A program made the position numbers and the translations under genes. The notes under the pieces were generated by a model. The model had not been told where the DNA came from, ran no database searches, and was given only the letters and a program-made list of their open reading frames with translations. Shown one piece after another: positions 32,801 through 41,388 of a stretch of 64,000 nt of DNA; position 1 is the stretch's first letter; each line of letters begins with the position of its first letter. The DNA comes from Taudactylus pleione (Eukaryota; Chordata; Amphibia; Anura; Myobatrachidae), in assembly GCA_031769625.1 (NCBI GenBank), contig JAUIMM010000688.1, forward strand, positions 749,001-813,000. Reading direction: 5' to 3'.

Positions 32801-35154
32801 TAAACAGTGTACTCAGTCACTGTGTGGGCTTCCTACAGATGGATCCAGTAACAGACATACAGCAGAGAGATGTCCCCCTCCTTACTATTCAGATTGTTCT
32901 GAAGAAGGTGACAGTACCCGGACTAATGACCAGGTAGATGGATGTAGTTACTAGACAATCTATTATGACGTTGACTTTAGATACATTGTGCTAAACCCCA
33001 TTGGGGTGTTATTCTGTGTGACATTCAGGCCGAGTGGCTGGGAGCTGAGACGGATGATGTCTCATCACAGACAGAGGGGGAGGAAGAGATGTATGTGTCC
33101 GCTGAGCAGCAGGTGAAGGAGGAGCCCGTTCCTGTAGATATTCACCCAGGTGAGAACACCACATTTAGTCGGGTCTGTATTTATTAGCCAGAATAAATGT
33201 GACCGTATATTCCCTCATGGTAGAGTGTAAATACATAAAATAGGTCACCTCTAAGGTAACGTTTTCCAAAATAATCAAACCTAGTTTTCATCTTCCTCCA
33301 CTAGGGGGCACAGGGATGACTCTGTTTTAGTTTAGTGCCGGCAGGAGCGAGCACCGTTGTAGAAGAAGGGTTGCTTTAGGTGGTCCCCCATTACGTTTAT
33401 TAGTTTTATTTAGTCTTTTAGAGTGGGCAGTGAAAGGCGTCCCCTAGGACGCCCTCACTGCTGCTCTACTGACCCTAGTGCCGGTGGCCGCAGCACTGGC
33501 GATTGGGTCAGTAACTTCGGCCGCAGACTTCTGCACACAGGGGAGATATCTTATCCCCGCTGTGCGGCCAGGGGATGTAAGTGCGGATCCCTCCTGGCAC
33601 GGAGCCGCTTACTCACTGCTTAGCAGTGGCGGCCATTTGCCCTGGGGTCTGAACCAGATGGGGGAGACAGGCTCCTCCTGTTAGCCCCTCCCCAGGATGC
33701 GCTCCCTCTAGCAGACAACCCACCTGTGCAGGAGTTTGCGGCCGAAGCCACTGACCCAGTTGCCAGTGCTGCGACCACCGACGCTGGGGTCGTTGGAGCG
33801 GCATTGCGGGCGTCCTATAAATCTAGCGTCTAAATTGCTGAAGTCTCATAGCTGTCTGTAACGCACAGGCTATTACGTCTACCCCATTGTCTCCATGGGA
33901 TCCCATGAGAGGAAGATGGCGCCATTATAAAATAGGGACATGTAAGTCTTGGGTAATTCATGGCATTTTCCCAGTGTTCTTATCAAGGCCGCGGGGTTGG
34001 GTGTGAGCGGTGCCATCGAGCAGTGCCCCGGGGGCAGCACCGCGATGCCCCACGGTACCTGCATCTGGCTTGCAGGGTGTGTGGGACAGCTGCTCCAGGC
34101 AGTGCTTGATTTCCTGCTGCTGGTGGCCATGCCCCCTCAGTGTGATGTCATGACGTCACTGGTTGGGGGGGGGAGGGGGGTGGCCCTGTTCATAATAAAC
34201 CAGCTACACTTCAGAATCGAGTCAGTGACTTACTAGATTTATTAGCCACAATTTAAAAAGATGGCTACTGTTGAATATTTATTTGCTCTTAACTAAAATA
34301 ATGCAGGATGATGTTTAGAATTTTTTCTCTCTCTCTCTCCAGGCCACGCACTTAACTGTAAGAGCAGGAAAAAATTATATCGTTCAGCCACAGCATCCGG
34401 AGCCGTAAGCCATGAAGCCGATCGCAACAGTATCTCAGAAGAGTTTGATCAGGTTGGGGTGGAAAAACAATTCATCTGCACGGAATGCGGAAAGAGTTTC
34501 AGCCTTTACTCGTATCTCACAAAGCATCAGAGATCTCACTCGGGCAATAAACCGTACTGCTGCTCCATATGCGGGAAATGCTTCACCTACAAACCAAGTC
34601 TTGTCAGTCATCAGAGAGTCCACACAGGGGAGAAGCCCTTTTCCTGCTCTGAGTGCGGAAAACTGTTTGCCAGTAAGTTCAATCTGAAAACCCACGAGAA
34701 GATTCACACGGGAGATAAGCCGGTGGTCTGTCCAGCTTGCGGAAAATGCTTCAGCAATAACCCGGCTCTGGTTAAGCACGTGAGAATTCACACGGGGGAG
34801 AAACCGTTCTCGTGTTCCGATTGCGGGAAGTTTTTCTCCAGCAAGTCTGGTCTCAATGCACATTTGATACTTCACACCGGGGAGAAACCATTTATATGTG
34901 CCGAGTGCGGGAAATCCTTCGCCAACCAATCCAATCTAATTTCACACAAGATAATCCACACGGGAGAGAAGCCCTACGTCTGCCCGGAATGCGGCAAGGG
35001 CTTCGCCAACCAGTCCAATCTCGCCAAGCACAAAGTAATTCACACGGATCAGAAACCCTTCCTGTGTATGGAGTGTGGCAGGTTTTTCACCAGGAAAGGG
35101 AGTCTTGATAAACACCGCAAAAGGATTCATGAAAAAGGGAAAATGTTTCTATAG
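23789..35154 (+). CDS. C2H2 zinc-finger gene 2, eight exons
   Basis: The model joins exons 23789-23842, 25744-25835, 28169-28271, 31404-31501, 32472-32589, 32839-32933, 33029-33149 and 34343-35154. All have AG acceptors and GT donors, and the phases are compatible throughout. If translation starts at ATG 23812 the product is 489 residues. Order of parts: a short MMTGDQPQSLG segment like the end of the KRAB-linked exon of frog zinc-finger proteins; three copies of a two-exon linker module (a [G/D]GS..N..T.ERCP exon, then an acidic exon); then eight C2H2 fingers. It should be a nuclear DNA-binding regulator. A KRAB-like exon was searched for by eye between 4.2 and 23.8 kb and not found, so the 5' end may be incomplete. 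The weakest junction is the GTTTGA donor at 25836. No stop or frameshift interrupts the model. Confidence 0.8.
23882..24206. repeat. 24-bp tandem repeat, about 13 units
   Basis: The unit is ATGATTACAAAAACTAACAT-CCAT, nearly identical across copies, starting 40 bp after the exon 1 donor of gene 2. Because 24 is a multiple of three, several frames on both strands stay open (for example MITKTNIH repeated). It is intronic. Confidence 0.95.
24569..24904. mobile_element. MITE with TATACCC termini, copy 1
   Basis: Left end TATACCCTTATTCCACTG, right end GGTGGTAAAGGTGTATA. The interior is rich in ACCCGGGT and CCGACCTGGGT palindromic pieces. Related to the element at 36910. Intronic. Confidence 0.55.
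25744..25835 (+). CDS. Gene 2 exon 2 (linker module 1, first half)
   Basis: Acceptor TTCTGCAG, donor GTTTGA (weak). 92 nt, phase 1 in, phase 0 out. It encodes GSCTPERRPSTPYSVDC and a basic end. The TPER.PS..YS.DC pattern matches exons 31404 and 32839. Confidence 0.7.
26291..26523. mobile_element. MITE with GGGGCCAAATGTAATAGG termini
   Basis: Terminal inverted repeats GGGGCCAAATGTAATAGGGT and ACCCTATTACATTTGGCCCC are perfect for about 25 bp. A clean target duplication was not found (CAA left, TAG right). Intronic. Confidence 0.7.
26623..26865 (+). mobile_element. Solo left end of a DIRS element
   Basis: TTTCTACATCAAGGTCCATA, then TCCACAGGATACCTTGGGGT and CCAGGATGCACTGGGGTCCC match the left inverted terminal repeat of the DIRS element at 38755, with divergence. 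No DIRS genes follow; a SINE lies just downstream. Confidence 0.7.
26893..27208 (-). mobile_element. tRNA-derived SINE (minus strand)
   Basis: On the minus strand the element starts near 27208 with a tRNA-like head. It carries TGGTGTAGTGGTTAG as a polymerase III A box (about 27181-27195) and GGTTCGATTCC as a B box (27147-27157). A body with CCGGTTTCCTCCCACACTCC and a tail GCGCTATATAAATAACTGGT follow. A second copy is split at 36391-38077. The head shows it descends from a tRNA gene; it is not itself a tRNA. Confidence 0.75.
27361..27775. mobile_element. MITE with telomere-like core, copy 2
   Basis: The core (27440-27665) is a run of CCTAACCCTAACC-like and CCTAGTGCCTAAACCTAACC repeats. The flanks are GATCCCG/CGGGATCC-type inverted segments (TCGGGATCCCGGCGGTTGGG on the right). 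The largest of three copies here. Confidence 0.6.
27801..27950. mobile_element. hAT MITE with 8-bp target duplication
   Basis: A complete foldback: AAGGGGTAGGCACCCTGTGG at left and CCACAGGTTGCCTACCCCTG at right. The flanks CCTCAGAA (27793-27800) and TCTCAGAA (27951-27958) are an 8-bp duplication with one mismatch. Both arms contain AACTACACATCCCAGCATGC or its inverse. Confidence 0.8.
28169..28271 (+). CDS. Gene 2 exon 3 (linker module 1, second half)
   Basis: Acceptor ACATGTAG, donor GTCAGT. 103 nt, phase 0 in, phase 1 out. It encodes YVKVEVKSEFTEEDACPGDE and ends SDITTG. The V.VKVEVK.E pattern is typical of the acidic linker of frog zinc-finger proteins. Confidence 0.75.
28272..29291. other. 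Intron 3, first part: no recognised element
   Basis: Intronic DNA without clear repeats or exons. An inverted or coding reading around 28690-29040 is open on both strands but shows no family resemblance. Confidence 0.35.
29292..29433. mobile_element. MITE with GGGGGAGGTTTATCAAGCC termini
   Basis: Left GGGGGAGGTTTATCAAGCCT and right GGCTTGGTTCATCTCCCC, inner arms GGAGAGAGATAAA / TTTATCTCTCTCC and ACCAATCAGCTTCT / AGAAGCTGATTGGT. The element at 43566 has related termini. Confidence 0.65.
29445..31095 (-). mobile_element. Tc1/mariner transposon with long terminal repeats
   Basis: 1651 bp, bounded by CAGTCAGGTGCATAAATATT and its inverse, with TA on each side (29443-29444 and 31096-31097). The terminal inverted repeats are unusually long, about 220 bp (29445-29667 and 30872-31095), and nearly identical. 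The transposase runs on the minus strand and is broken once. It sits in intron 3 of gene 2, antisense to the gene. Confidence 0.9.
29699..30754 (-). pseudogene. Tc1 transposase, two-part pseudogene
   Basis: The N-terminal part (30754-30233) has the paired-type DNA-binding region: RSKELSLSVKQAIIRLKNQN, IREIAKTLGVAKSTVWNIL and a GRPRK hook (about residues 10-75). The first catalytic Asp is in LWTDETKINLY. The C-terminal part (30106-29699) has MDNDPKHTAKATKEF and SQSPDLNPIEHAF with the second Asp and the Glu. Between them a frameshift near 30233 (after GKRRV) and an in-frame stop (near 30133) disable the gene. All three catalytic residues are otherwise kept, so the copy decayed recently. Confidence 0.88.
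31404..31501 (+). CDS. Gene 2 exon 4 (linker module 2, first half)
   Basis: Acceptor CCCCTACAG, donor GTAGGT. 98 nt, phase 1 in, phase 0 out. It encodes DGSCNRDTPERCPCIRYSQD, the hallmark exon of frog KRAB-linked zinc-finger genes. The intron just upstream (GTACTCAGTGACTGTGTG) matches that before exon 6. Confidence 0.85.
31524..32349. mobile_element. MITE with AGCTGGGTACACAC termini, interrupted
   Basis: Left end AGCTGGGTACACACTATACA, right end GTGCACCCAGCT, target duplication TTA (31521-31523 and 32350-32352). Its right part is displaced by a family A MITE (31793-32334). The TTA duplication is typical of PIF/Harbinger. Relatives are at 37715, 43874 and 60011. Confidence 0.75.
31793..32334 (-). 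mobile_element. Hairpin-chain MITE, family A, copy 3 (nested)
   Basis: Termini GGCCCTGATTCAGAGC and GTCTGAATCAGGCC, target duplication AGT (31790-31792 and 32335-32337) inside the host MITE. The hairpin order is reversed relative to copy 1, so it is inverted. Hairpins include GAGCGGCCTCCTGGCCGCTC (31863) and CACTGACATCACTGGTGATG (start 32049). Confidence 0.85.
32472..32589 (+). CDS. Gene 2 exon 5 (linker module 2, second half)
   Basis: Acceptor CTATTAAG, donor GTGAGT. 118 nt, phase 0 in, phase 1 out. It encodes VENRLNIKVEYMEGEEEKC and ends EGIPRDTSIG. Corresponds to the IKVEVK..EE...EIPTDIS exon of the family. Confidence 0.85.
32839..32933 (+). CDS. Gene 2 exon 6 (linker module 3, first half)
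   Basis: Acceptor CCTACAG, donor GTAGAT. 95 nt, phase 1 in, phase 0 out. It encodes DGSSNRHTAERCPPPYYSDC. Nearly the same as exon 4 in its first 15 residues. Confidence 0.85.
33029..33149 (+). CDS. Gene 2 exon 7 (linker module 3, second half)
   Basis: Acceptor ACATTCAG, donor GTGAGA. 121 nt, phase 0 in, phase 1 out. It encodes AEWLGAETDDVSSQTEGEEE and ends QQVKEEPVPVDIHPG. Same length as gene 1 exon 199-319 and homologous to it. Confidence 0.85.
33285..33860 (+). mobile_element. Possible DIRS 5' fragment
   Basis: The opening (TTCCTCCACTAGGGGGCACA) and the GC-rich DNA after it (GTGCCGGCAGGAGC...) are laid out like the 5' end and start of the gag region of DIRS elements. No recombinase or reverse transcriptase follows. 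Intronic in gene 2. The call is tentative. Confidence 0.35.
34343..35154 (+). CDS. Gene 2 terminal exon with eight C2H2 fingers
   Basis: It follows a (CT)n pyrimidine tract and CCAG. About 40 linker residues precede eight complete C2H2 fingers, starting at FICTECGKSF (about 34471). Helix residues -1, 2, 3, 6 read LSYK, YPSS, SFNT, NPAK, SSGA, NSNS, NSNK and RGSK. Fingers 1, 4, 6 and 7 match gene 1 exactly at these positions. Linkers 1-2 (SGNKP), 3-4 (TGDKP) and 7-8 (TDQKP) depart from TGEKP. TAG stop at 35152-35154. Confidence 0.92.
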
Positions 35155-35577
35155 CTCTGTTCCGAACCAATCTGCGTTCCCCCGGACTGCAATTCAGGAA
35201 CATGCCTCTTTTTTGTAAGAAAACAAACCGTTTATAGGAAAAATAGGACATAGATAAAATATACTACCGTAATAATAATACATTTTAGTAAATGGTCTCT
35301 TATATAGGAGGTTATACAAATTACTTTTTGAACGAAACACATTAAAATAGGACTCTAGCTTTGTCCGTGTGCCATAGATTTGGGACCTGAGGACCGGGAG
35401 CTTACAATACAAAGTGTCTGACAATCGGGGGGCCCGAAAACAGATTATTGGGGAGTACTGTTATTTTGGATGTATATTTAAAAGACCATTATTATTTTAA
35501 TCGTCTGTTACGTGTAAAGTAAAACTGGTAGGGTAGTGAATTTGGTGCTAGTGTTCATACCTAAAGAAACGTATAGA
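35155..35577 (+). other. Gene 2 3' flank
   Basis: AT-rich non-coding sequence, probably the 3' UTR. No canonical AATAAA is close to the stop; ATTAAA-like sequence near 35341 is the nearest candidate. Confidence 0.35.
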
Positions 35578-35585
35578 GTTATCAA

Positions 35586-35806
35586 TAGGGGTGTGCAGAC
35601 TCGGAGTAGTTCAGATTTTCCCGCCAAATTCAGATTCATTTTTTTTTCCCCGCCAAAAATTGGGTCTCACAAAGGCAAAACATCATCTTTCATGGACAAA
35701 CGTCCATGAAAGATGATGTTTGCCCATGAAAGATGATGTTTTGCCTCTTTCTGAGACCAGAGTTTTGGTGGGAAAATACGAACTAGTCCGAGCCTGCACA
35801 TCCGTA
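35586..35806. mobile_element. hAT MITE with perfect 8-bp target duplication
   Basis: Ends TAGGGGTGTGCAGACTCGG and CCGAGCCTGCACATCCGTA. GTTATCAA stands on both sides (35578-35585 and 35807-35814). The centre is a hairpin of GGCAAAACATCATCTTTCAT repeats. Shares the terminus type of the hAT element ending at 14292. Confidence 0.88.
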
Positions 35807-35814
35807 GTTATCAA

Positions 35815-36390
35815 ATATATAAATATACTTTTTAACAAAAATAATACAGATTTGCCCTTGCTTCATTTGTTGTACTTTGACGGAGAGTACGGCGGGAAAG
35901 TGCAGCCATCAATTTCAATGACTATTTAAAGGCATGAATTTGGAAGGTCTCTGCCCACCTCTCTGGATTGCAGAACATGGTGGGGTTGATGCATGGTTGG
36001 CCACGGAAGCAAATTGCTTTCATTAGTAAAGCTTCACCTGCGCCCATATGCAAAACAGCGACTATATTGAAATGTGTGTCAGTTGGCAACAGTAACCTAT
36101 GCGCCTGGTTTATGCCAGGATAAAGTCACATACTCGTGTTTCCCACCTGCGTCCATGTTATTAACAATTTATTTTATCTGCAACAATTGCGTTTGATTTT
36201 AGACATATATAATAATGCATAAACCTCTCTAATACAGCAGATGCAATGGAAAGAAAAGAGTTTTGTATAAACACGTAAACGACAGCAGTACATATGGCCC
36301 GGGCAAAGGAGGTACCGCCAGTGGGTGTCAATTAAACATTTCCAGATAGCCAAATATAAGCAATTCCCTAATCCGCTCTATTATCATCCT
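35815..36390. other. Unannotated intergenic stretch
   Basis: No repeat structure or coding signal recognised. Confidence 0.35.
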
Positions 36391-36573
36391 TTATTTATTA
36401 CCAGTTATTTATATAGCGCACACATATTCTGCAGCTCTTTACAGAGAATGTTTGGTGATTCTCATCAGTTCCTGCCCCAGTGGAGCTCACACTCTATATT
36501 CCCTATCGCATGTACACGCACCCACTAGGATTCATTTTTGTCAAGAGCCAATTAACCTAACAGTGTATTTTTA

Positions 36574-37711
36574 GGGGCATATTCAATTGGGCGCCCAATT
36601 TTGGATTACCGTGGGTATGTGTGCTTCTGATACCCTCGGTACCAATTTAAAAAAGTGGTTGCGGGGTTTTCAAAAAAAGAAAAAAAAAAAGAATTCTGCA
36701 CTTACCTGCCCAGGGGTCTCCAGTGGTCTCCGCGGCTCCCGGTGGCCTCCCCTCTATCTTCACACTGGAGGGGGGGCTGCTGGGAGGCTCCAGGGGCTGC
36801 TGGGAGGGGCAAGGGCTGCTGGTAGATGTAGTTCTCCCAGCGCCCATTCCGGGGGGCCACACTCACTCATACACACTCATGCACGCACACACTCACTCAT
36901 ACACACTCATACCCCTTTTACACCGGAGCTAAAACCCAGGTTATTGCAGGGTTAACCCGGGCAGCTCCCTGGTGTAAAAGGGGAGAGGGTTGGATCGCCG
37001 GGTCGAGTGACCCGGCAATCCAACCCAGGTAACTAGCAGGGTTTAACACGGGCGTAGCCCGTGAAACCCTGCTGTGAGAACAGCGCACTCCGGGTCACGA
37101 TGACCTGGAGTGCGCTGCTAGCCGGCTGATTGGTCCGGCTTCAGTGGCGCTTGGAGATGACGTCATCTCCAAGCGTCCACTTTCACGCCGGGAAAGCCGG
37201 GTCTATGCAGACCCGACTGCGGTGTGAGCGGCGCCGACTCGGGAATATCCCGAGTCGGCGCCGGCTAAATTCCGGGTCTGATCCGGATAGGAACTCTGTT
37301 CCAACTCCGGGTCAGACCCGGAATTTAGGTGGAAAAGGGGTATAACACACAGTAACAAACACTCACACACACTGACATACTAAGACCCTACTTCCGACGC
37401 TGGATGAAGAAGACAGCGCTGCAGAAAGTAAGTAATTAAGGACTAATTAAGCTAATTGGAAACTTCCAATTGCTAAATTAGACCTCAGGGGGGGTACCGT
37501 CGGGATGCCAGAGCAAGTCCCGCTGAGTTTTCCTAAAACGATTTTAGGAAAAAAAACACATTTTGCTCTGGAGGTGCGTGAATTAAAATCTCCCGGGGCG
37601 TTAAAAATGAAAAAATCCACACCTATTTGAATAGCAAATAACCTGCACCTGCAGGAAAAACTTCGCAGGTGCAGGGTTTTTGCTATTCTCGCACCCAATT
37701 GAATATGCCCC
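36574..37711. mobile_element. MITE with GGGGCATATTCAATTGGG termini
   Basis: Left GGGGCATATTCAATTGGGCG and right CACCCAATTGAATATGCCCC, target TTA on both sides (36571-36573 and 37712-37714). It carries CA-rich DNA and a nested element at 36910-37342. PIF/Harbinger-like by its TTA duplication. Confidence 0.78.
36910..37342. mobile_element. MITE with TACCCC termini, copy 2 (nested)
   Basis: Left TACCCCTTTTACACCGG, right GGTGGAAAAGGGGTA. Interior has several palindromes (GAGTCGGCGCCGGC; GGGTCTGATCC..GGGTCAGACCC; GGAGATGACGTCATCTCC). It interrupts a CACTCATACACACTCA simple repeat in the host MITE. Confidence 0.65.
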
Positions 37712-37714
37712 TTA

Positions 37715-38048
37715 TGCTGCGTACACATGGTACGATGGCAACGATCTGATAACGATCAGATGATCGTTGTCTGATCGTCCAGCATGTGTTGCATGTTCAT
37801 CCAACACATGCAGTAACCCCTTAACGACTGTAACGACCGAGTCCCTATAGTAAGCAGGCTAACCTGGTCGATATCGACCAGGTCTGCCTGCTCGCACAGA
37901 CGGTAGTTGGTCGATAACGACCATACGCGGCCGCGCATCGACCATCGTATGGTCGTTTGCAGGGGCCAGAGACTGTCAGATTTTAACGATAGGATCGTTA
38001 TCGTTCTCTTTCAAATCTGACAGCATATCATATTGTGTGTACGCAGCA
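37715..38048. mobile_element. MITE with TGCTGCGTACACA termini
   Basis: Left TGCTGCGTACACATGG and right TGTGTACGCAGCA, flanked by TTA (37712-37714, shared with the previous MITE, and 38049-38051). Interior has GATCAGATGATCGTTGTC-type palindromes. Confidence 0.78.
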
Positions 38049-38077
38049 TTAGAGTGTGAGAGGAAACCGGAGTAGTG

Positions 38078-38754
38078 TAGTATGGCTTTCTCAGATGCAT
38101 AGGTCTTGTCCCATATAGCCTTTCCATGCACAAACACACGTAAGTGGGAAAATGACACAAGTCTGCATGGGCACGAATGCCACCTTTCTGGGCATGTGCG
38201 GGGTCAAATCACACAAATTGCGCTACGCAAACTGTGCATCAGCTCCTGTATGATTCAAAAACAGAGTGTACAACACTTCCGCATAGGAGAGAGGGAGATC
38301 CGGTAACGTCACATTGCGATATCATTAGGTCCGAGAGGGAGATCCGGAAACGTCACATTGCGATGTCATTAGGTCCTCTTCCTAGCAGGTTACAGAAATG
38401 CAGTGGGGACCCAAATCTGTTCTCCCCTGCCTACTTGTATTAGGAGATAACTTACTAGTTGTTATTAGATACAGTTGAATCTATAGGTGTTGGTTGTAGA
38501 AGATAATGACTACAGTCGCTTGAGTCTTGATGGTGACCCATTGATGATAAAAAAATATATATATATGTTTTTTTCACACTGATGTAAATATGTAAAATAC
38601 GTTTGAAAGTAAATATGTTTGGTATCTATCTTCTCTAAACTAGTTAGTTAAACGAGTATGGGGCCTATTTTCATGATTGTAATCTTGGAATTTAAGCTTG
38701 CATACACTTTTGCTCTTTTTCCTTATATTGCGATGAAAATATAAAGACAAAGTA
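38078..38754. other. Unannotated stretch with a short direct repeat
   Basis: GAGAGGGAGATCCGG-AACGTCACATTGCGAT and GTCATTAGGTCC occur twice (about 38288 and 38332). Otherwise nothing recognised. Confidence 0.4.
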
Positions 38755-39193
38755 TTTCTACTTCAGGGTCCATAGGATATCCACAGGATACCTTGGGGTA
38801 TAGGTGTGACGTCAGTCATCGGGCACCATAGAGTTAAGCTTTCAGCCTCCCAGGATGCACTAGGGTCCCCCTCCTGTACCCCGCCCCCGAGCCAAGGCAC
38901 CTCAGTTTAGTTTGGTGCCCGGCCGGAGTCGGGTGCACCTGTTGGAGTGGGGGCTAGAAGAGCCCCTGAAGCTTTTTCTTCATGCAGCTGTGGCTGCACA
39001 TCTGGATGAACAGCATGGACAGTCAGTCCTGACGTCCATGCTGTCTTCCCTACACCCCCGCCGGTACCAGAACGCCGGTACCGATCCGGGGATGCTGGTG
39101 AGAATCTGGGGTCACAGCTAGCGGTGACCCCAGATGTTCCGGACCATGGCCGGATTCAAGGGGGACCGCAGGTAAGTAGCGGGGTCCGGCGGT

Positions 39194-39499
39194 GTGGGTC
39201 CCCGCTGTCACATGGTCCAGAGTCCCCAGGCAGGGGGCTCCCTGGGGACTGGCTGCAGCGTGGATCTGGACAAGATTGTGGCCACGCTGGCGGCAGCCAA
39301 ATCGGCTTGTCTCCCGTCGGCCGCTGCTCCTTCTGGTTCTGGACCATCGTCCTTTCGGTCTTATAGGGCCCAGGGCAGGCCAAAACCACAGTCTTTTCCT
39401 CGACAGGCTGGCCCTAAGAAATCGGCCAAGCCCCTGAAACAGGCATGGAGTACCATACGTCCGGCCCCTAAGCCAGATGACAAGCCTGCGGCCTGACGG
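39194..39499 (+). pseudogene. DIRS gag-like remnant
   Basis: A short frame ending in a basic, proline-rich tail (RAQGRPKPQSFPRQAGPKKS, then KPDDKPAA and TGA). This is how the first ORF of DIRS elements often ends. The N-terminal part is missing or unreadable upstream. Confidence 0.45.
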
Positions 39500-39514
39500 T
39501 CCGGGGATCCCAAA

Positions 39515-41388
39515 GTGGGAGGCCGCCTGCTGCAGTTCGCCCAGTGTTGGTCGGTCACTACGACAGACACTTGGGTTCTTGAGGTGGTCTCCCACGGGTA
39601 CGCCCTCTCTTTCCGGCACAGACCCCCGGCTCGATTCTTCACCACGGGTCTACCATCAGACCGGAACAAGGCTACGGAGCTGCGGAAGGTATTGCACACT
39701 ATGCTCCAGGCTGGAGTTATAGTGCCTGTTCCATTCTCCCAGAGGGGCCAGGGTTTCTATTCAAATCTTTTTTTGGTACAGAAACCCAATGGGTCGTATC
39801 GTCCGATTCTCAACCTCAAGGCTCTCAACAAGTCTTTGCGGGTTCCAAAGTTTCGGATGGAGACCCTACGGTCCATCATTCTGGCGCTGGAACCTGGGGA
39901 CTACATGGTGCCATTGGACATACAGGACGCTTACCTGCATGTCCCTATTCTTTTGCGCCATCAACAGTTCCTCAGGTTTGCAATCCGCAGCGACCACTTC
40001 CAGTTTCGGGCGTTACCTTTTGGCCTGGCGACAGCACCACGTGTGTTCACCAAGGTGATGCGGTCATGGCGGCTTCTCTGCGGCTGCAGGGAGTCCGCAT
40101 GTTGCCGTACTTGGACGACCTTTTATTGGTGGCAGGATCTCCAGAGCTCCTTCTACGCCACTTGGACCTGACCATTGCGCTACTGCAACGGCACGGCTGG
40201 CTAATCAACTGGCAGAAGTCCACTCTAATCCCGTCTCGGCGGATTCTGCACCTCGGAGCCTTATTGGACTCAGAACAGCAAAGGATCTTCGTGACAGGGG
40301 AAAAGATCTCTGTTTTACAGTCGAGGGTGCGCAGTTGTCTGCACAGCCGCCGGGTGTCTCTACACTCGGCGATGAGGTTACTGGGCTCCATGGTGTCGGT
40401 GTTTGACATGGTGGAATATGCCCAGTTTCACTCCAGACCTCTGCAGCACCTGATCCTGTCCAAGTGGAACGGGCTGCCTCAGTCTCTGAAGTCCCAGACG
40501 ATTGTGCTTACCCCGGAGGTTCGCCTGTCCCTTGCCTGGTGGTTACAGACGACCCATCTCAGCAAGGGACGTCCGTTCTGGGTTCCACATTGGGTCCTGT
40601 TGACAACGGACGCCAGTCTTCGGGGCTGGGGAGCAGTTTCGGGTCCACACTTGTTCCAGGGCAGGTGGACGCCGACAGAAGCGGAGCTTCCAATCAATAT
40701 CTTGGAACTCCGTGCGGTCTTCAATGCTCTCCAGCAGGCACATCGGGTTCTCCAGGGTCGTCCGGTACAGGTCCAGTCGGACAACGCTACCACTGTGGCC
40801 TACATAAACAGGCAAGGAGGAACCCGAAGTCGGGCGGCTCTCGTGGAGGTCTCTCGGATCCTGGTATGGGCGGAGCGCAATCTCCCGGCCATATCAGCGG
40901 TCTTCATCCCGGGAGTGCTAAATTGGGAGGCGGACTTTCTAAGTCGCCAGGACGTTCATCCGGGGGAATGGTCCCTGCACCCAGATGTTTTTCAACTGCT
41001 GGTGGACAGATGGGGTCTTCTAGAGATCGACCTCATGGCGTCCCGGCACAACAACAAGTTGCCGGTGTACGGGTCTCGCACAAGAGACGAAGGGGCGTCT
41101 CTGGTGGATGCTCTGTCCGTCCGGTGGACGTTCCGGTTCGCATACCTGTTCCCTCCGGTCTCCCTTCTTCCACGGGTAATCCGGAAATTCAAACAGGAAG
41201 GAGGGACGCTCCTGTTGATAGCTCCCGCGTGGCCCAGACGGCACTGGTTCTCGGACCTTCAGGGTCTGTCCGTGGACAGTCCTCTGCGGTTGCCGCTACG
41301 ACCGGACCTTCTGTCACAGGGTCCTTGTCTTCACCCGGACCTGACTCGGCTGTTTTTGACGGCGTGGCTGTTGAGACAGCCATACTGA
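39515..41388 (+). pseudogene. DIRS reverse transcriptase / RNase H / methylase-like ORF (one frameshift)
   Basis: 39515-about 40062 encodes the RT fingers and palm: LVQKPNGSYRPILNLKALNK, VPLDIQDAYLHVPI (catalytic Asp), LPFGLATAPRVFTKVM. The frame then shifts by one near 40062, and 40066-41388 continues with PYLDDLLLVA (the YLDD active site). RNase H follows with TTDASLRGWGA, INILELRAV and VQSDNATTVAYIN. The end (DLMASRHNNKLPVYGS, LLLIAPAWPRRHW) matches the DIRS-specific methyltransferase-like region. Apart from the frameshift the reading is uninterrupted, so the copy is young. Confidence 0.88.

Larger units (their letters stand above)
36391..38077 (-). mobile_element. SINE copy 2, split by two MITEs
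   Basis: 36391-36570 matches the tail and body of the SINE at 26893 (TTTATATAGCGCACAC, CCCCAGTGGAGCTCACACTC). The match resumes at 38052 with GAGTGTGAGAGGAAACCGGA and ends near 38077. The tRNA-like head is missing. Everything between is later insertion. Confidence 0.75.

Noticed and set aside
39050..39619. 189-codon frame on the minus strand in the DIRS element
   Set aside because: It overlaps the GC-rich gag/RT start in the opposite direction and has no family resemblance.
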